Source: Desulfobaccales bacterium
Lineage (GTDB): Bacteria; Desulfobacterota; Desulfobaccia; Desulfobaccales; 0-14-0-80-60-11
DNA: 55,454 nt
Assembly (NCBI GenBank): GCA_041648175.1
Contig: JBAZPO010000019.1
Coordinates: forward strand, 1 to 55,454
Direction: 5' to 3'
Shown: one piece after another, positions 41,984 to 50,862 of the stretch
Numbering within the stretch: position 1 is the first letter of the stretch
Layout of the letters: every line of letters starts with the position of its first letter
Translations under genes and position numbers: made by a program
Notes under the pieces: generated by a model
Told to the model about the DNA's origin: nothing
The model's input: the letters and a program-made list of their open reading frames with translations, nothing else
Database searches by the model: none

Positions 41984-42262
41984 GGGTTTTTGGGAGGAAT
42001 TCGAATTGGCAAGGTTATGAAAGGTAGGGCCATATCAGTCCAGCGATAGATCTGGAGCAAGTTTCGAAGTATCTGGCTGGCTTGACATTCGAGTTATAGC
42101 TCTTAACTTTATTGAAAAAATTTGGAAGTAATGCTGTTATTCTGCGTTGATAAACTCATCTAAGACGGATAAGTTGCATGAATGCAGTGCAGACGCGTTT
42201 GAAGGCCCAGAGAACCTTTATGGACGTACGTAGAAAAAGACATATACAAAAGGAGGGAAAAC
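41984..42262. other. Divergent intergenic region
   Basis: Together with the rpsB leader and promoter this makes a 370-base gap between rpsB and the metallophosphoesterase. A weak candidate pair for the plus strand is TTGAAA (42112-42117) with TGTTAT after 17 bases. No gene seen. Confidence 0.45.
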
Positions 42263-43030
42263 ATGAAATTCATCCACATCAGTGATCTTCATTTTCATCG
42301 GGATGAAAGAGACAATGAAGATGCAATAATTCTGCTTCAATTTATTAAGCAACATTACCCGGAACATAAACTCATTGTAACGGGTGATATTTCCGACGAT
42401 GGCCATGAGGAACAATTTGACCGGGCTTATGAAGCCTTGGAACCTTTTAAAGATGATATCTTTATCGCCCCCGGAAACCATGATTTTGGGGCAGCAGGGA
42501 ATTTCTATAGTAGAGAGCGGGCAGAGCGGTTTGACGAGATGCTTAGCCTCCCTTTACAACAAGGCGGAACCTTTACAGGAGACCTCACACCAGTAGTCAA
42601 TTTTATCACGGATGAACACGATAAAATAATGCTGATCGCCCTGGACAGCAACCTGGAGACTGACCACCCTTTTGATTTTGCTTGTGGTGAGGTAGGAGAG
42701 AGGCAACTGTCCTTTTTGAATACAATTCTCCTGGACCCATTTCTGTCTGATAGGACAAAAATCTTGTTTTTCCATCACCATCCGTTCATACATAATGACC
42801 CTTTTTTGGAATTAAAAGATGCGCGGGAATTGATCCGCACTATCTATCAAAGGGTTGATATTGTATGTTTCGGCCACAAACATGCTTCAGAATTATGGAA
42901 AAACATTAATGGCATACAATATTTCTTAGCTTCAGACAATTCACCCGGCAAAGATTGGGCTAGGGAAATCGATATTACGCAAGGGGTTATAACCGTAAAA
43001 GACATCCCAATTAGCTCAACTGCAGCATAA
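42263..43030 (+). CDS. Calcineurin-like metallophosphoesterase
   Basis: A protein of 255 residues with the two-metal phosphoesterase motifs: ISDLHFH (D-x-H), VTGDISDDG (GDx2D-like), PGNHDF (GNHD), and the late HHHPF and CFGHKHASEL (G-H-x-H-like). Soluble, no signal. AAAGGAGGG precedes the ATG. The gene is more AT-rich than its neighbours, suggesting acquisition. Substrate (phosphodiester, nucleotide or other) cannot be told. Confidence 0.9.
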   Translation: MKFIHISDLHFHRDERDNEDAIILLQFIKQHYPEHKLIVTGDISDDGHEEQFDRAYEALEPFKDDIFIAPGNHDFGAAGNFYSRERAERFDEMLSLPLQQGGTFTGDLTPVVNFITDEHDKIMLIALDSNLETDHPFDFACGEVGERQLSFLNTILLDPFLSDRTKILFFHHHPFIHNDPFLELKDARELIRTIYQRVDIVCFGHKHASELWKNINGIQYFLASDNSPGKDWAREIDITQGVITVKDIPISSTAA

Positions 43031-43120
43031 AATAGGCTACGTAGGCGCTCTCGCATGAGGTTCAATGAGCTGAGGGTGGCTATCATACAGGAGATTTGCG
43101 CCGAGGTCTCAAGTGGCGCA

Positions 43121-44650
43121 TCAGGGTTTAAGCGGCGGGTCAGTTGCACTCGCGGGTTTTTTCCCAAACAGCCAACCAGTGATAAAAGTCAAAAAGGTGC
43201 CTATCAACAAAAGCCAGGTCCAGCCCAGCGGGACTATGGCTTTCTCGGAAAGAATCAACAGCACCAGCATACCCAGGGCGGAGGCAGTCATGGCGACGAC
43301 ATTGATCCGGTTGCAGCGCCTTGTGGTCAAAAGGCCCAGAAGAAAAACTCCCAGCAGAGAGCCGTAGGTGACCCCGCCGATTTTAAAGGCGAGCCAGAGA
43401 AATTTCTCAAAATAGCTGAAAAAGTAGGCGATGAACCCTAAGATAATGCCGAAAACAACCACGCAGAGCCGGGAAATTAAGAGATAGTGGCGTTCAGTTC
43501 CCGACTTATTAATCACCGGGCGATAGATGTCCGTGACAAATGAAGAGGTCAGGGAACCTAAGGGTGAGTCAATGCTCGCCATGACAATGGCTGCGAGCAT
43601 CAGCCCGCGCATCACAGGGGGCATGGTCTGCTCGATAAAATGGGGAAAAATTTTGTCCAATTTGCCCGGTAGAGCCAGCCCGGGATGCTGAACATAGAAG
43701 GCGTAAAGGCAAGCGCCAATAAACAGGAAGAGCATCATTACCAGAAAGGAGCCGATGGGGGTCATAAGCATGGTTTTTTGGCTGGCTTTTCTGGTTTCCA
43801 CGGTGAGAAGCCGCTGCATAATCTCCTGATCAGTCCCAAAGGCCGCCATTGAGCCAAAAAACCCGTTCAAAGTTGCCAGCACCAAGAGATTGGGGTCCGT
43901 GAACAGGCTCTTCAAAAATACCGGCAGTCCGGCTTCCGCCAGGGAGGGGCCCCAGTTGAAGATTTTCAGTTTTCCGGCGCTGCCGGCAATGGCGACTACG
44001 GCCGCGGCGCCGCCGTCAATGTGAGTGAGCAGGAAGGCGATCGCGACTACTCCCGCAACGGTGAAGGTCAGGGCTTGCACCACATTGGTCCAGACTACCG
44101 CCTTGATCCCGCCCCAGGCGATATAGAGAATGCAGATGACGGAAAAAAGCAGGATAGTCGGCATGATGGACCAGCCGATTAGGATGCTGACCGCCAAACA
44201 AGCGACCATAAGCCGCACACCGGAAGCCAACAGACGCGTGATGAAAAACAGGATCGAGCCGGCGATTTGGGTTGCCGGTCCGAAGCGATAATTTAAAAAT
44301 TCATAGATGGAGGTGCAGTTATAGCGGTAAAAAGCCGGGATAAACAGAAAGGCGATGACGATCCGGGCCAGAAAAGAGCCGATAAAAAACTGGGCATATT
44401 CCCAGTTTTCCATGTAAGCGACCGCGGGGACCGCAATGAGGGTGATTGCGCTGATTTCGGTGGCAACAAAGGAAAGGCAGGCCGCCCACCAGGGGATGGT
44501 TCTGCCGCCCAGGAAAAAGTCATTGGTGGATTTTTCTTCTCTGCCACAATAAAGGCCGACAAAAATCAACAGCACCAGCAGCGCGGAAAGAACAGAGTAA
44601 TCCTGCCAGGTTAAACTGCTGCCGCTTACAAAAAAGGTTTGAATTTCCAT
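43121..44650 (-). CDS. Sodium:solute symporter (SSS family)
   Basis: A membrane protein of 509 residues with about 13 helices and the LeuT-like core of SSS transporters. The beginning (GREEKSTNDFFLGGRTIPWW then FVATEISAITLIAVPAVAY) and the TDQEIMQRLL and ASIDSPLGSLTSSFVTDIY blocks (Na+ site Ser/Thr) match the family. It is divergent from the GH3 gene 55 bases away; such pairs usually import a sugar or amino sugar linked to the enzyme. Substrate unknown. Confidence 0.92.
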   Translation of the reverse strand: MEIQTFFVSGSSLTWQDYSVLSALLVLLIFVGLYCGREEKSTNDFFLGGRTIPWWAACLSFVATEISAITLIAVPAVAYMENWEYAQFFIGSFLARIVIAFLFIPAFYRYNCTSIYEFLNYRFGPATQIAGSILFFITRLLASGVRLMVACLAVSILIGWSIMPTILLFSVICILYIAWGGIKAVVWTNVVQALTFTVAGVVAIAFLLTHIDGGAAAVVAIAGSAGKLKIFNWGPSLAEAGLPVFLKSLFTDPNLLVLATLNGFFGSMAAFGTDQEIMQRLLTVETRKASQKTMLMTPIGSFLVMMLFLFIGACLYAFYVQHPGLALPGKLDKIFPHFIEQTMPPVMRGLMLAAIVMASIDSPLGSLTSSFVTDIYRPVINKSGTERHYLLISRLCVVVFGIILGFIAYFFSYFEKFLWLAFKIGGVTYGSLLGVFLLGLLTTRRCNRINVVAMTASALGMLVLLILSEKAIVPLGWTWLLLIGTFLTFITGWLFGKKPASATDPPLKP

Positions 44651-44705
44651 AAAGATCCAGGCTATCGTATCAAAAAATTATTTGCATGGTTAAAATGAAA
44701 GTACC

Positions 44706-46235
44706 ATGAAATTAGAAGAATTAGTGGGTGAACGTCTGGTCATCGGCATTCCCGGAACCGAAATCACACCTGAGATTGTCCGTCAATTTCAGGAGTTGCA
44801 TGCGGGCGGGCTAATTCTCTATCGGAGAAATTTTAACTCCCCCCAGCAGCTCAAAAAGCTGATTGGTGATCTGGAAGAGGCTCTGGGCCGAAGGTTGCTC
44901 GTGACCGTGGACCATGAAGGCGGGCGGGTCATCATGTTCAGGGACGGCATTACCGTGTTCCCGGATAATCTGGCGGTGGGCGGCGCAGGCAAAGTTGACT
45001 ATGCCAGACAGCAGGGCGAAATCGAGGCCAAAGAGCTGAGAAGACTGGGGGTGGATGTGAATCTGGCGCCGGTACTGGATGTTTTGACCGACGCCTACAG
45101 CCCGAATATCGGCATACGGTCCTACGGCAAGGAGTGGCGAATGGTGGCAGAGCTGGGCGCGGCGCGGATTGCCGCCATGCAACAGGGGCGACTCTCAGCC
45201 TGCGCCAAGCATTTTCCCGGCAAGGGTCATGCACCCGTGGATGCCCATCTGGAGTTGCCGGTCATCAATTCCACCTGGCAAGAGATGGAAGCGCTCCATC
45301 TTAAACCTTTCGTAAAAGCGATTGATATCGGGATTGATCTGGTTATGTCGTCGCATCCTTACTACCCCAAACTTGATCCTTATCCAAAAATGATCGCCAC
45401 TTTTTCCAGGAGAATTATTTACGATTACCTGAGAAGCGAGCTAGGTTTTAAGGGTGTCATAACCAGCGACGATCTGGAGATGGGCGCGGTCAAGGTGCTC
45501 TGCCCTATCGGGGAAGCAGGGATTTTAGCCGCGAAGGCGGGACATGATCTGCTCTTGGTCTGTCATACCCCTCAGGGTCAGAAAGAAGTTTACGAAAAAC
45601 TTCTGGAGGCCTATAAGGGTCAGCTTCTATCCCTGCAAGAACTGGAGGCGAGCGTCGACCGGATCCGGAGATTGAAGTCAAAGAGAAAACAAAGATTTGC
45701 GGGAGGAGAACCCGGCGCCGAACCGGCAGGGGCCGGCCTGGCGGCGCAAATCTGCCGTGAAACCGTGGTGGTTCTGCAAGATGAGAGAAAATTACTGCCG
45801 CTTAAGAGCGGCGAAAAAAGTATCGGGGTTATCTTTCCGCAATTTTCCCGGCTCGATGCCAACGTCATGATTGAAAAGGAAGTCTTAGATGAGCAAGAGT
45901 TCATGCGGAGAGAGTTTCAGAAGTTTGGTTGTGCTCCCGAGATTCAACTGGTCTCCTTTGAGCCGACGGAGGCAGAAATTCAGCAGGCCGTGACCCTGGC
46001 AAAGCACTCAGACCTGACCATCCTCTTCTGTTTTGATGCGCATCTCTATCCCGACAATAAATATCTGCTGGACGCGATCCAGGCTGCCGCCAAAGACTTG
46101 GTGGTTGACCTTTTGCGCGACCCTGATGATGCGGAATTTATAAGGAAAGATGCAGCCTGCCTGACCGATTTCGGCTGGCGAGCCTGCCAGATCAAGGCTG
46201 CCATTGAAAAAATGTGCTCTTCTCCTCTTCTTTGA
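44706..46235 (+). CDS. nagZ: Glycoside hydrolase family 3, NagZ-like beta-N-acetylhexosaminidase
   Basis: A protein of 509 residues. The N-terminal barrel has DHEGGRVIMFRDG (usual D-x-E-G-G), KHFPGKGHAPVDAHLELP with the NagZ-type His/Asp dyad, and VITSDDLEMGAV with the nucleophile Asp. A C-terminal domain of about 170 residues follows. No signal peptide, so cytosolic. The family removes GlcNAc from muropeptides or other glycans; with the neighbouring symporter it suggests use of imported amino sugars or cell-wall recycling. The symbol is by motif. Confidence 0.88.
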   Translation: MKLEELVGERLVIGIPGTEITPEIVRQFQELHAGGLILYRRNFNSPQQLKKLIGDLEEALGRRLLVTVDHEGGRVIMFRDGITVFPDNLAVGGAGKVDYARQQGEIEAKELRRLGVDVNLAPVLDVLTDAYSPNIGIRSYGKEWRMVAELGAARIAAMQQGRLSACAKHFPGKGHAPVDAHLELPVINSTWQEMEALHLKPFVKAIDIGIDLVMSSHPYYPKLDPYPKMIATFSRRIIYDYLRSELGFKGVITSDDLEMGAVKVLCPIGEAGILAAKAGHDLLLVCHTPQGQKEVYEKLLEAYKGQLLSLQELEASVDRIRRLKSKRKQRFAGGEPGAEPAGAGLAAQICRETVVVLQDERKLLPLKSGEKSIGVIFPQFSRLDANVMIEKEVLDEQEFMRREFQKFGCAPEIQLVSFEPTEAEIQQAVTLAKHSDLTILFCFDAHLYPDNKYLLDAIQAAAKDLVVDLLRDPDDAEFIRKDAACLTDFGWRACQIKAAIEKMCSSPLL

Positions 46236-46405
46236 GGGGGGAGGGCGGGAGCCTGGAAGCTAGGTACTGAAGGCTTGGCACACACTTGCAAGCGCTTAGT
46301 TAGTCAAGGTTTGGCCGGTTCGAGATAAAGTGCGCTCTTTTGTGGCTGCGCAGAACCTGGCGGCAGTCTCTAAAAAGTAAGTCGGTCCTAGCGGATTGTT
46401 TAAAA

Positions 46406-48349
46406 TCATTGGCCTGGGGCTTCCTTTACAAACTCAGCAACCCAGTTTTTGACAATCAAGAAAGGATACTTTTCAAGAATGCCAAAATGCGGTAGGTTTT
46501 TAACCTTGAATTTTGTAAAAATCGGAGATGAAATCCCACAAAGAAACTTTGTGACATTTAATATTGAGTGATGCTCTCCCATAAGTTCATTAAATCCTTT
46601 GGTAAGGTTGCCAAAGTTGAACGAGTCAAAAGCCTTTAATTTAGTTGTATATTGAATAACAGCTTTACCATTTTTACAAAATGAACAATGTCCGCAGCGC
46701 TCTTTATCAATAAGTTCACCAAAGTATAGGGCAAGCCGTTTGCTGATACAAGAGGAACTTTCGAAAAAAATAAGCATATTATGAATTCTTTGGATCTCAT
46801 GGTGTTCCTTATTTTCGAAGAGATCGCATAACGTTCTGCACACCTCATCTATATGAAAATCGCGAGCTATGATCTCGTAGATTTCTATTGCTTGTCTGGA
46901 GTGAAGATCAATCCAGCCTTTTTCATTGAAATACTCTAATGCAGTAATAACGCGTTGTCGATCTGCCGTATCATAATTTTGGATGATTTTCGGTATATTA
47001 ACATAGGTCCAAAGCTTTTTTGTAATAGAATTATTGAGAATAACCCTAACAAAATCTTGCTTTTCTCCCTGAAACTTATCTATTATAACTGAAGGGTCAG
47101 TCTGATATTTGAAGCTGTATTCGTCAAAGCGGGTGTATTTGGGACGGATAATACCAGCCATATCGAGATAAACAAGTAAGGTCTTGAGTGGAAGAATCCT
47201 AATATTCAACTCATTAGAAAGTGCGGTTATTTTAGTTTCCCAGATATTACCTTGGTGATATTGTATTTTTTGTAGTAATTTATGAACCGCCTGCGCTTCC
47301 GGCGTATCGCCATAAATAAAATTCTCCAATACGCTAATATTATCTCTATTTACCATAACTTCGCAAAATGCGGATTTATCGTCCCTGCCTGAACGTCCGA
47401 TTTCTTGACTATAATTTTCAATTGATTTCGGTAAATCATAATGAATGACTCGCCGGATATCCTTCTTATCTATTCCCATTCCAAAAGCAATAGTTGCAAC
47501 TACGCAATCCAGTTTTCCAGCTAAAAATTCATTCTGGATCCGTTCCCTTGCCTCAGTGGGCATTCCAGCGTGATATGGAAAAGCATTAATGCCATTTGCC
47601 CGCAGAAAATCTGCAACATGTTCAGCAGTTTTTTGCAGAGTTACATAAACTATCGTCGGGGCCTTTTGATCTTCGTGAATTCGTTGCAAAAGATGTGTAT
47701 CCTTTTGAGATTCTATAGTTGGCGTAACCTGTAAGAAAAGGTTGTGACGATAAAATCCGGTAACAATGATATTTTTTCTAGGAATTTTGAATTTAGAACA
47801 CATGTCGTCAATAACCTGCTCTGTTGCAGTCGCAGTTAATAATAGGACCTGTCCAATATTAAATTCTTTCTGATGCATAGGTAACTTTAAATATTCAGGA
47901 CGAAAATTGTGTCCCCATTCTGAAATGCAATGGGCTTCATCAACGACAAGTAGCGATATCTTCATTCTTTGCAGATGGGAACGAAAACGTTCATTTTTGA
48001 AACGTTCAGCTGAAATCATCAGTATTTTTAATTCGCCGTTGTTAGCTCTTTCAAAAATGAGATCAGAATCATTCTTACTAAGGGTGGAATCAAGGCGCGC
48101 AGCAGGAATTTTATTGATCACTAAAAAGTCTATTTGATCTTTCATAAGAGCGAGTAATGGAGAAACCACTAAGGTCAGATGAGGTAGGATCATTGCGGGG
48201 AGTTGATAGCAGAGGGATTTTCCAGCGCCGGTTGGAAAAATTGCCGCAGCGGATTGTTGGGCTACTATTTTGGAAATGACTTCTCTTTGCCCAGTTTTAA
48301 ACGAATTGAATCCGAAATATTTCTGTAATTCCTTTTCCAGCATGGTCAC
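46406..48349 (-). CDS. RecQ-like ATP-dependent DNA helicase
   Basis: A superfamily 2 helicase of 647 residues. The Walker A is PTGAGKSLCYQLP, the DEAH box is VVDEAHCISEWGHNFRPEY, then TATATEQV, the IVYV and ATIAFGMGIDKKDIRRVIHYDLP motifs and GRSGRDD (motif VI). A later CGHCSFC is a zinc-binding segment in the RecQ C-terminal part, but the canonical RQC winged helix is hard to see and no HRDC is evident. It is AT-rich relative to neighbours and follows a truncated AT-rich gene, suggesting horizontal arrival. Repair or defence roles are both possible. Confidence 0.9.
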   Translation of the reverse strand: MTMLEKELQKYFGFNSFKTGQREVISKIVAQQSAAAIFPTGAGKSLCYQLPAMILPHLTLVVSPLLALMKDQIDFLVINKIPAARLDSTLSKNDSDLIFERANNGELKILMISAERFKNERFRSHLQRMKISLLVVDEAHCISEWGHNFRPEYLKLPMHQKEFNIGQVLLLTATATEQVIDDMCSKFKIPRKNIIVTGFYRHNLFLQVTPTIESQKDTHLLQRIHEDQKAPTIVYVTLQKTAEHVADFLRANGINAFPYHAGMPTEARERIQNEFLAGKLDCVVATIAFGMGIDKKDIRRVIHYDLPKSIENYSQEIGRSGRDDKSAFCEVMVNRDNISVLENFIYGDTPEAQAVHKLLQKIQYHQGNIWETKITALSNELNIRILPLKTLLVYLDMAGIIRPKYTRFDEYSFKYQTDPSVIIDKFQGEKQDFVRVILNNSITKKLWTYVNIPKIIQNYDTADRQRVITALEYFNEKGWIDLHSRQAIEIYEIIARDFHIDEVCRTLCDLFENKEHHEIQRIHNMLIFFESSSCISKRLALYFGELIDKERCGHCSFCKNGKAVIQYTTKLKAFDSFNFGNLTKGFNELMGEHHSILNVTKFLCGISSPIFTKFKVKNLPHFGILEKYPFLIVKNWVAEFVKEAPGQ

Positions 48350-48366
48350 TCCAGTTTAAGCTCGCG

Positions 48367-48521
48367 TTAAATTGTCATCATTTTTTGCGGAATATAATTC
48401 GAAATACATTTATCATCTTTGTCGACCGTACCGATAATAAAATCAATCAAATTATAGCAATCTTGGTTTCCAGTCCGATATTTATTCTGTGAATCAAGAA
48501 GCAACCGAAAAGCGGTGCTAT
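48367..48521 (-). pseudogene. 3' fragment of an AT-rich gene
   Basis: An AT-rich open frame (about 50 residues, ending IGTVDKDDKCISNYIP and MMTI) precedes recQ on the same strand, but its frame runs upstream into the 3' end of the MFS gene without its own start. It looks like the tail of a gene cut off by recombination near 48520. No family recognised. Confidence 0.5.
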
Positions 48522-49798
48522 CCTCTAAAAGGTGTGATGGAGGGCGGTACGGTGTCGGCGGCTTCCTGGTCTGTCGGCGTAAAGCCAAAGTGGCGCAGGT
48601 CCGGGTTTCGCCAGAGGATCACCCCGGCCACCAGCGCGGCAATGACGGCTCCACCGGCAATGGTGGGGCCGGCCCCCACAAAGTGGGCCGCACCACCGTA
48701 TGCAATACTGCCGATGGGTGCGAAGCCCATGACGATGAGTCCGAAGAGGCTCATGAGACGGCCGCGCAGCTCATCCGGCACATTGAGTTGCAGAAGGCTG
48801 TTGCCGGTGGAAAGTTGGGTCACCATGCCGAACCCGGACAGAGCGATGCAGCCCAGGGCCGCGTAATAGTTGCGGCAAAGGCCCAGGCCCAGGAGCCCCA
48901 AGAGAAACAAGCCCTGGCCCGCCAGAAAGGAGGGCATGGGGGGGCGCCGTTGCAGGCGCCGGGCCAGGGTGAGGCCGCCCAGGAAGGCCCCCACACCGCT
49001 CATGGCCATGAGGAGCCCGAAGCCCCGGGGGCCCACTCCCAGGGTGTCCCGGGCCAGGATGGGGAGGAGCACGAAGTAGGGCATGGCGAGCACCGCAACT
49101 GTGGTCATGAGCAGGAGAATGAGCTTCAGTTCCCGCCGTTCCAGCAGGTAATCCAGAAGCTCCTTCCAGGCATGCAGAAAGGGCTTCCAGGGCGCGATGT
49201 CGTTTCGGGGCAGTTTCATCAGCATCAGGGCCAGGAGCACTGCCAGGAAACTGGCGGCGTTCAGGAAGAAGCAGTTGGCCATGCCCACCGCGGCGATGAT
49301 TACGCCGCCCACCGCGGGTCCCGCCACCCGGGTGGCATTGAAGAGGGTGGAGTTGAGGGCGATGGCGTTGGGCAGATCGGGTTTGCCCACCAGGTCAACG
49401 ATAAAGGCCTGGCGCACCGGGATGTCGAAGGCCATAGCCGTGCCCGACAGGAACACCAGAATGCACAGCATCCAGACCTTGACCATGTTGACCTCAACCA
49501 GGACCCCCAAGACCAGGGCCAGGAGCATAAGGACGGCCTGGGTGATGAACAATAATTTGAGCTTGGAGGCGTGATCGGCCACCACCCCGCCCAAAAACGA
49601 AAAAAGCAGCACCGGCAGGGTCTGAAGGGCGCCCACCAGGCCCAGGTAGAACGGAGAGTTGGTGAGCAACAGAACCAGCCAGCTAAAGGCTACGGACTGC
49701 ATCCAAGAGCCCGTGAGGGAGATCATCTGGCCGCCATAAAACAGCTGGAAATTGCGGTGGCGCAGGGCCGCAAAGGTGGGAAACCGCACTGGGTTCAT
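48518..49798 (-). CDS. MFS transporter (EntS-like exporter)
   Basis: A major facilitator protein of 426 residues with about 12 helices. It follows the MFS_3/EntS branch: ALRHRNFQLFYGGQMISLTGSW, GGVVADH, MAFDIPVRQAFIVDLVG and AIALNSTLFNATRVAGPAVGG. The branch exports siderophores or drugs. The start at 49798 has GGGAGGCGAG just upstream and overlaps the end of a small upstream frame (ATGA). Its last few residues may be altered, because an AT-rich foreign segment begins at its stop codon. Confidence 0.92.
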   Translation of the reverse strand: MNPVRFPTFAALRHRNFQLFYGGQMISLTGSWMQSVAFSWLVLLLTNSPFYLGLVGALQTLPVLLFSFLGGVVADHASKLKLLFITQAVLMLLALVLGVLVEVNMVKVWMLCILVFLSGTAMAFDIPVRQAFIVDLVGKPDLPNAIALNSTLFNATRVAGPAVGGVIIAAVGMANCFFLNAASFLAVLLALMLMKLPRNDIAPWKPFLHAWKELLDYLLERRELKLILLLMTTVAVLAMPYFVLLPILARDTLGVGPRGFGLLMAMSGVGAFLGGLTLARRLQRRPPMPSFLAGQGLFLLGLLGLGLCRNYYAALGCIALSGFGMVTQLSTGNSLLQLNVPDELRGRLMSLFGLIVMGFAPIGSIAYGGAAHFVGAGPTIAGGAVIAALVAGVILWRNPDLRHFGFTPTDQEAADTVPPSITPFRG

Positions 49799-49917
49799 CT
49801 CGCCTCCCACGGGGCGGTGGGCTGGGCGGGGCTGGCGCCAGCGGCCATATCGGGGTCAGGGGTAAGCATAATCAGGTAAGGCAGCTCATTGTAGTTCAGG
49901 TTGGCGAAGCTCGACAT
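49795..49917 (-). CDS. Small coupled ORF upstream of the MFS gene (tentative)
   Basis: A 40-residue frame (MSSFANLNYNELPYLIML...) ends with TGA overlapping the MFS ATG. It is GC-rich like real genes here, and the arrangement would allow translational coupling. There is no strong ribosome site before its ATG and no known family, so it could be a leader peptide or a chance frame. Confidence 0.35.
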   Translation of the reverse strand: MSSFANLNYNELPYLIMLTPDPDMAAGASPAQPTAPWEAR

Positions 49918-50043
49918 GATTGTGGGCCGCAGTCGATAAGTAATGATATTTATTTTAGAAAAAGCCTGGGACTTCTGCAATGGGGTCCCCCTGGGCTCTC
50001 ATCGCCCAGGCCCGGTGCGGGCCGCCGGCCGGTGAGTCCGGGC

Positions 50044-50073
50044 TTGACAACTGACCGAGCCCGGCCCTATATA
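50044..50073 (+). promoter_or_regulatory. Candidate promoter of yggT
   Basis: TTGACA (50044-50049), 18-base spacer, TATATA (50068-50073), about 40 bases upstream of the yggT start. Confidence 0.5.
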
Positions 50074-50116
50074 CATAACATTATATACTCAATATCTAAG
50101 ACGTGGAGATGTGGGA

Positions 50117-50416
50117 ATGTTTGCTTTGAGACACCTGATAGAAGCTCTGGCCTCAATTATAGACCTGGCCTTGAATATCTACATGTGGGTGATCATTGCC
50201 CGGGCCATCCTGTCCTGGGTCAACCCTGATCCTTATAACCCCATTGTTAGATTCCTTTATAATATCACCGAACCGGTCATGGGTTGGGTGCGGCGCCGGG
50301 TGCCTCTGATCTTCGGCGGCCTGGATCTCTCTCCCATACTGATCCTGATTGCTATCGTTTTTCTGCGGCGCTTCCTGGTTATGACCTTATGGGATCTGGC
50401 CCAGCGCATCGGCTGA
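50117..50416 (+). CDS. yggT: YggT family membrane protein
   Basis: A protein of 99 residues with two membrane helices, one pair of the YggT fold. IYMWVIIARAILSWVNPDP and FLYNITEPVMGWVRRRVP are the hallmark segments. The start at 50117 fits a GGAG 8 bases upstream; a GTG six bases earlier would be too close. YggT proteins are linked to osmotic balance and to SepF-type division genes. It is followed 15 bases later by yggU. Confidence 0.93.
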   Translation: MFALRHLIEALASIIDLALNIYMWVIIARAILSWVNPDPYNPIVRFLYNITEPVMGWVRRRVPLIFGGLDLSPILILIAIVFLRRFLVMTLWDLAQRIG

Positions 50417-50431
50417 ACCTGGATTGAGCGC

Positions 50432-50737
50432 ATGACCAGCTTCTTTATGCCGACCGCCAAGGGCTATGTCCTGCGCCTGACGGTGGTGCCCGGGGCCCAG
50501 CGCACCCAGGTGATGGGCCTGTACGGCGACCGCCTCAAAGTGCGCCTGGCCGCACCCCCGGAAAAGGGCGCAGCCAACCAGGAACTCATTGCCTTCCTGG
50601 CCAAGGTCCTGGATCTCCCCAAGAGTTCCCTCAAACTCACTGGCGGCGGCCAAAGCCGCACCAAAGTGGTGGCCGTGTACGATCTCTCCCCCGACTTGGG
50701 GGAACGCCTGGATCGCCTGGTGCCAGAGCCCCGGTAA
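50432..50737 (+). CDS. yggU: YggU/DUF167 family protein
   Basis: A protein of 101 residues that matches DUF167: YVLRLTVVPGAQRTQVMG, LKVRLAAPPEKGAANQELIAF and SSLKLTGGGQSRTKVV. Small, soluble, mixed alpha/beta. It often follows yggT, as here; biochemical role not established. Confidence 0.93.
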   Translation: MTSFFMPTAKGYVLRLTVVPGAQRTQVMGLYGDRLKVRLAAPPEKGAANQELIAFLAKVLDLPKSSLKLTGGGQSRTKVVAVYDLSPDLGERLDRLVPEPR

Positions 50738-50862
50738 AGCTACTGTTTGCAAGGTCAACATCCGCGGCTGTCCTTGACAACGCGGGACTGGATGATAACA
50801 ATTATGGGCACAATGTGATCTACCGCCAACTTCAATCCTAAGGGGCTCGTGGTCGCTTCGGG

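Noticed and set aside
48515..49555. A 346-residue plus-strand frame
   Set aside because: Antisense to the MFS transporter, rich in Gln/His/Gly; a GC-skew shadow.
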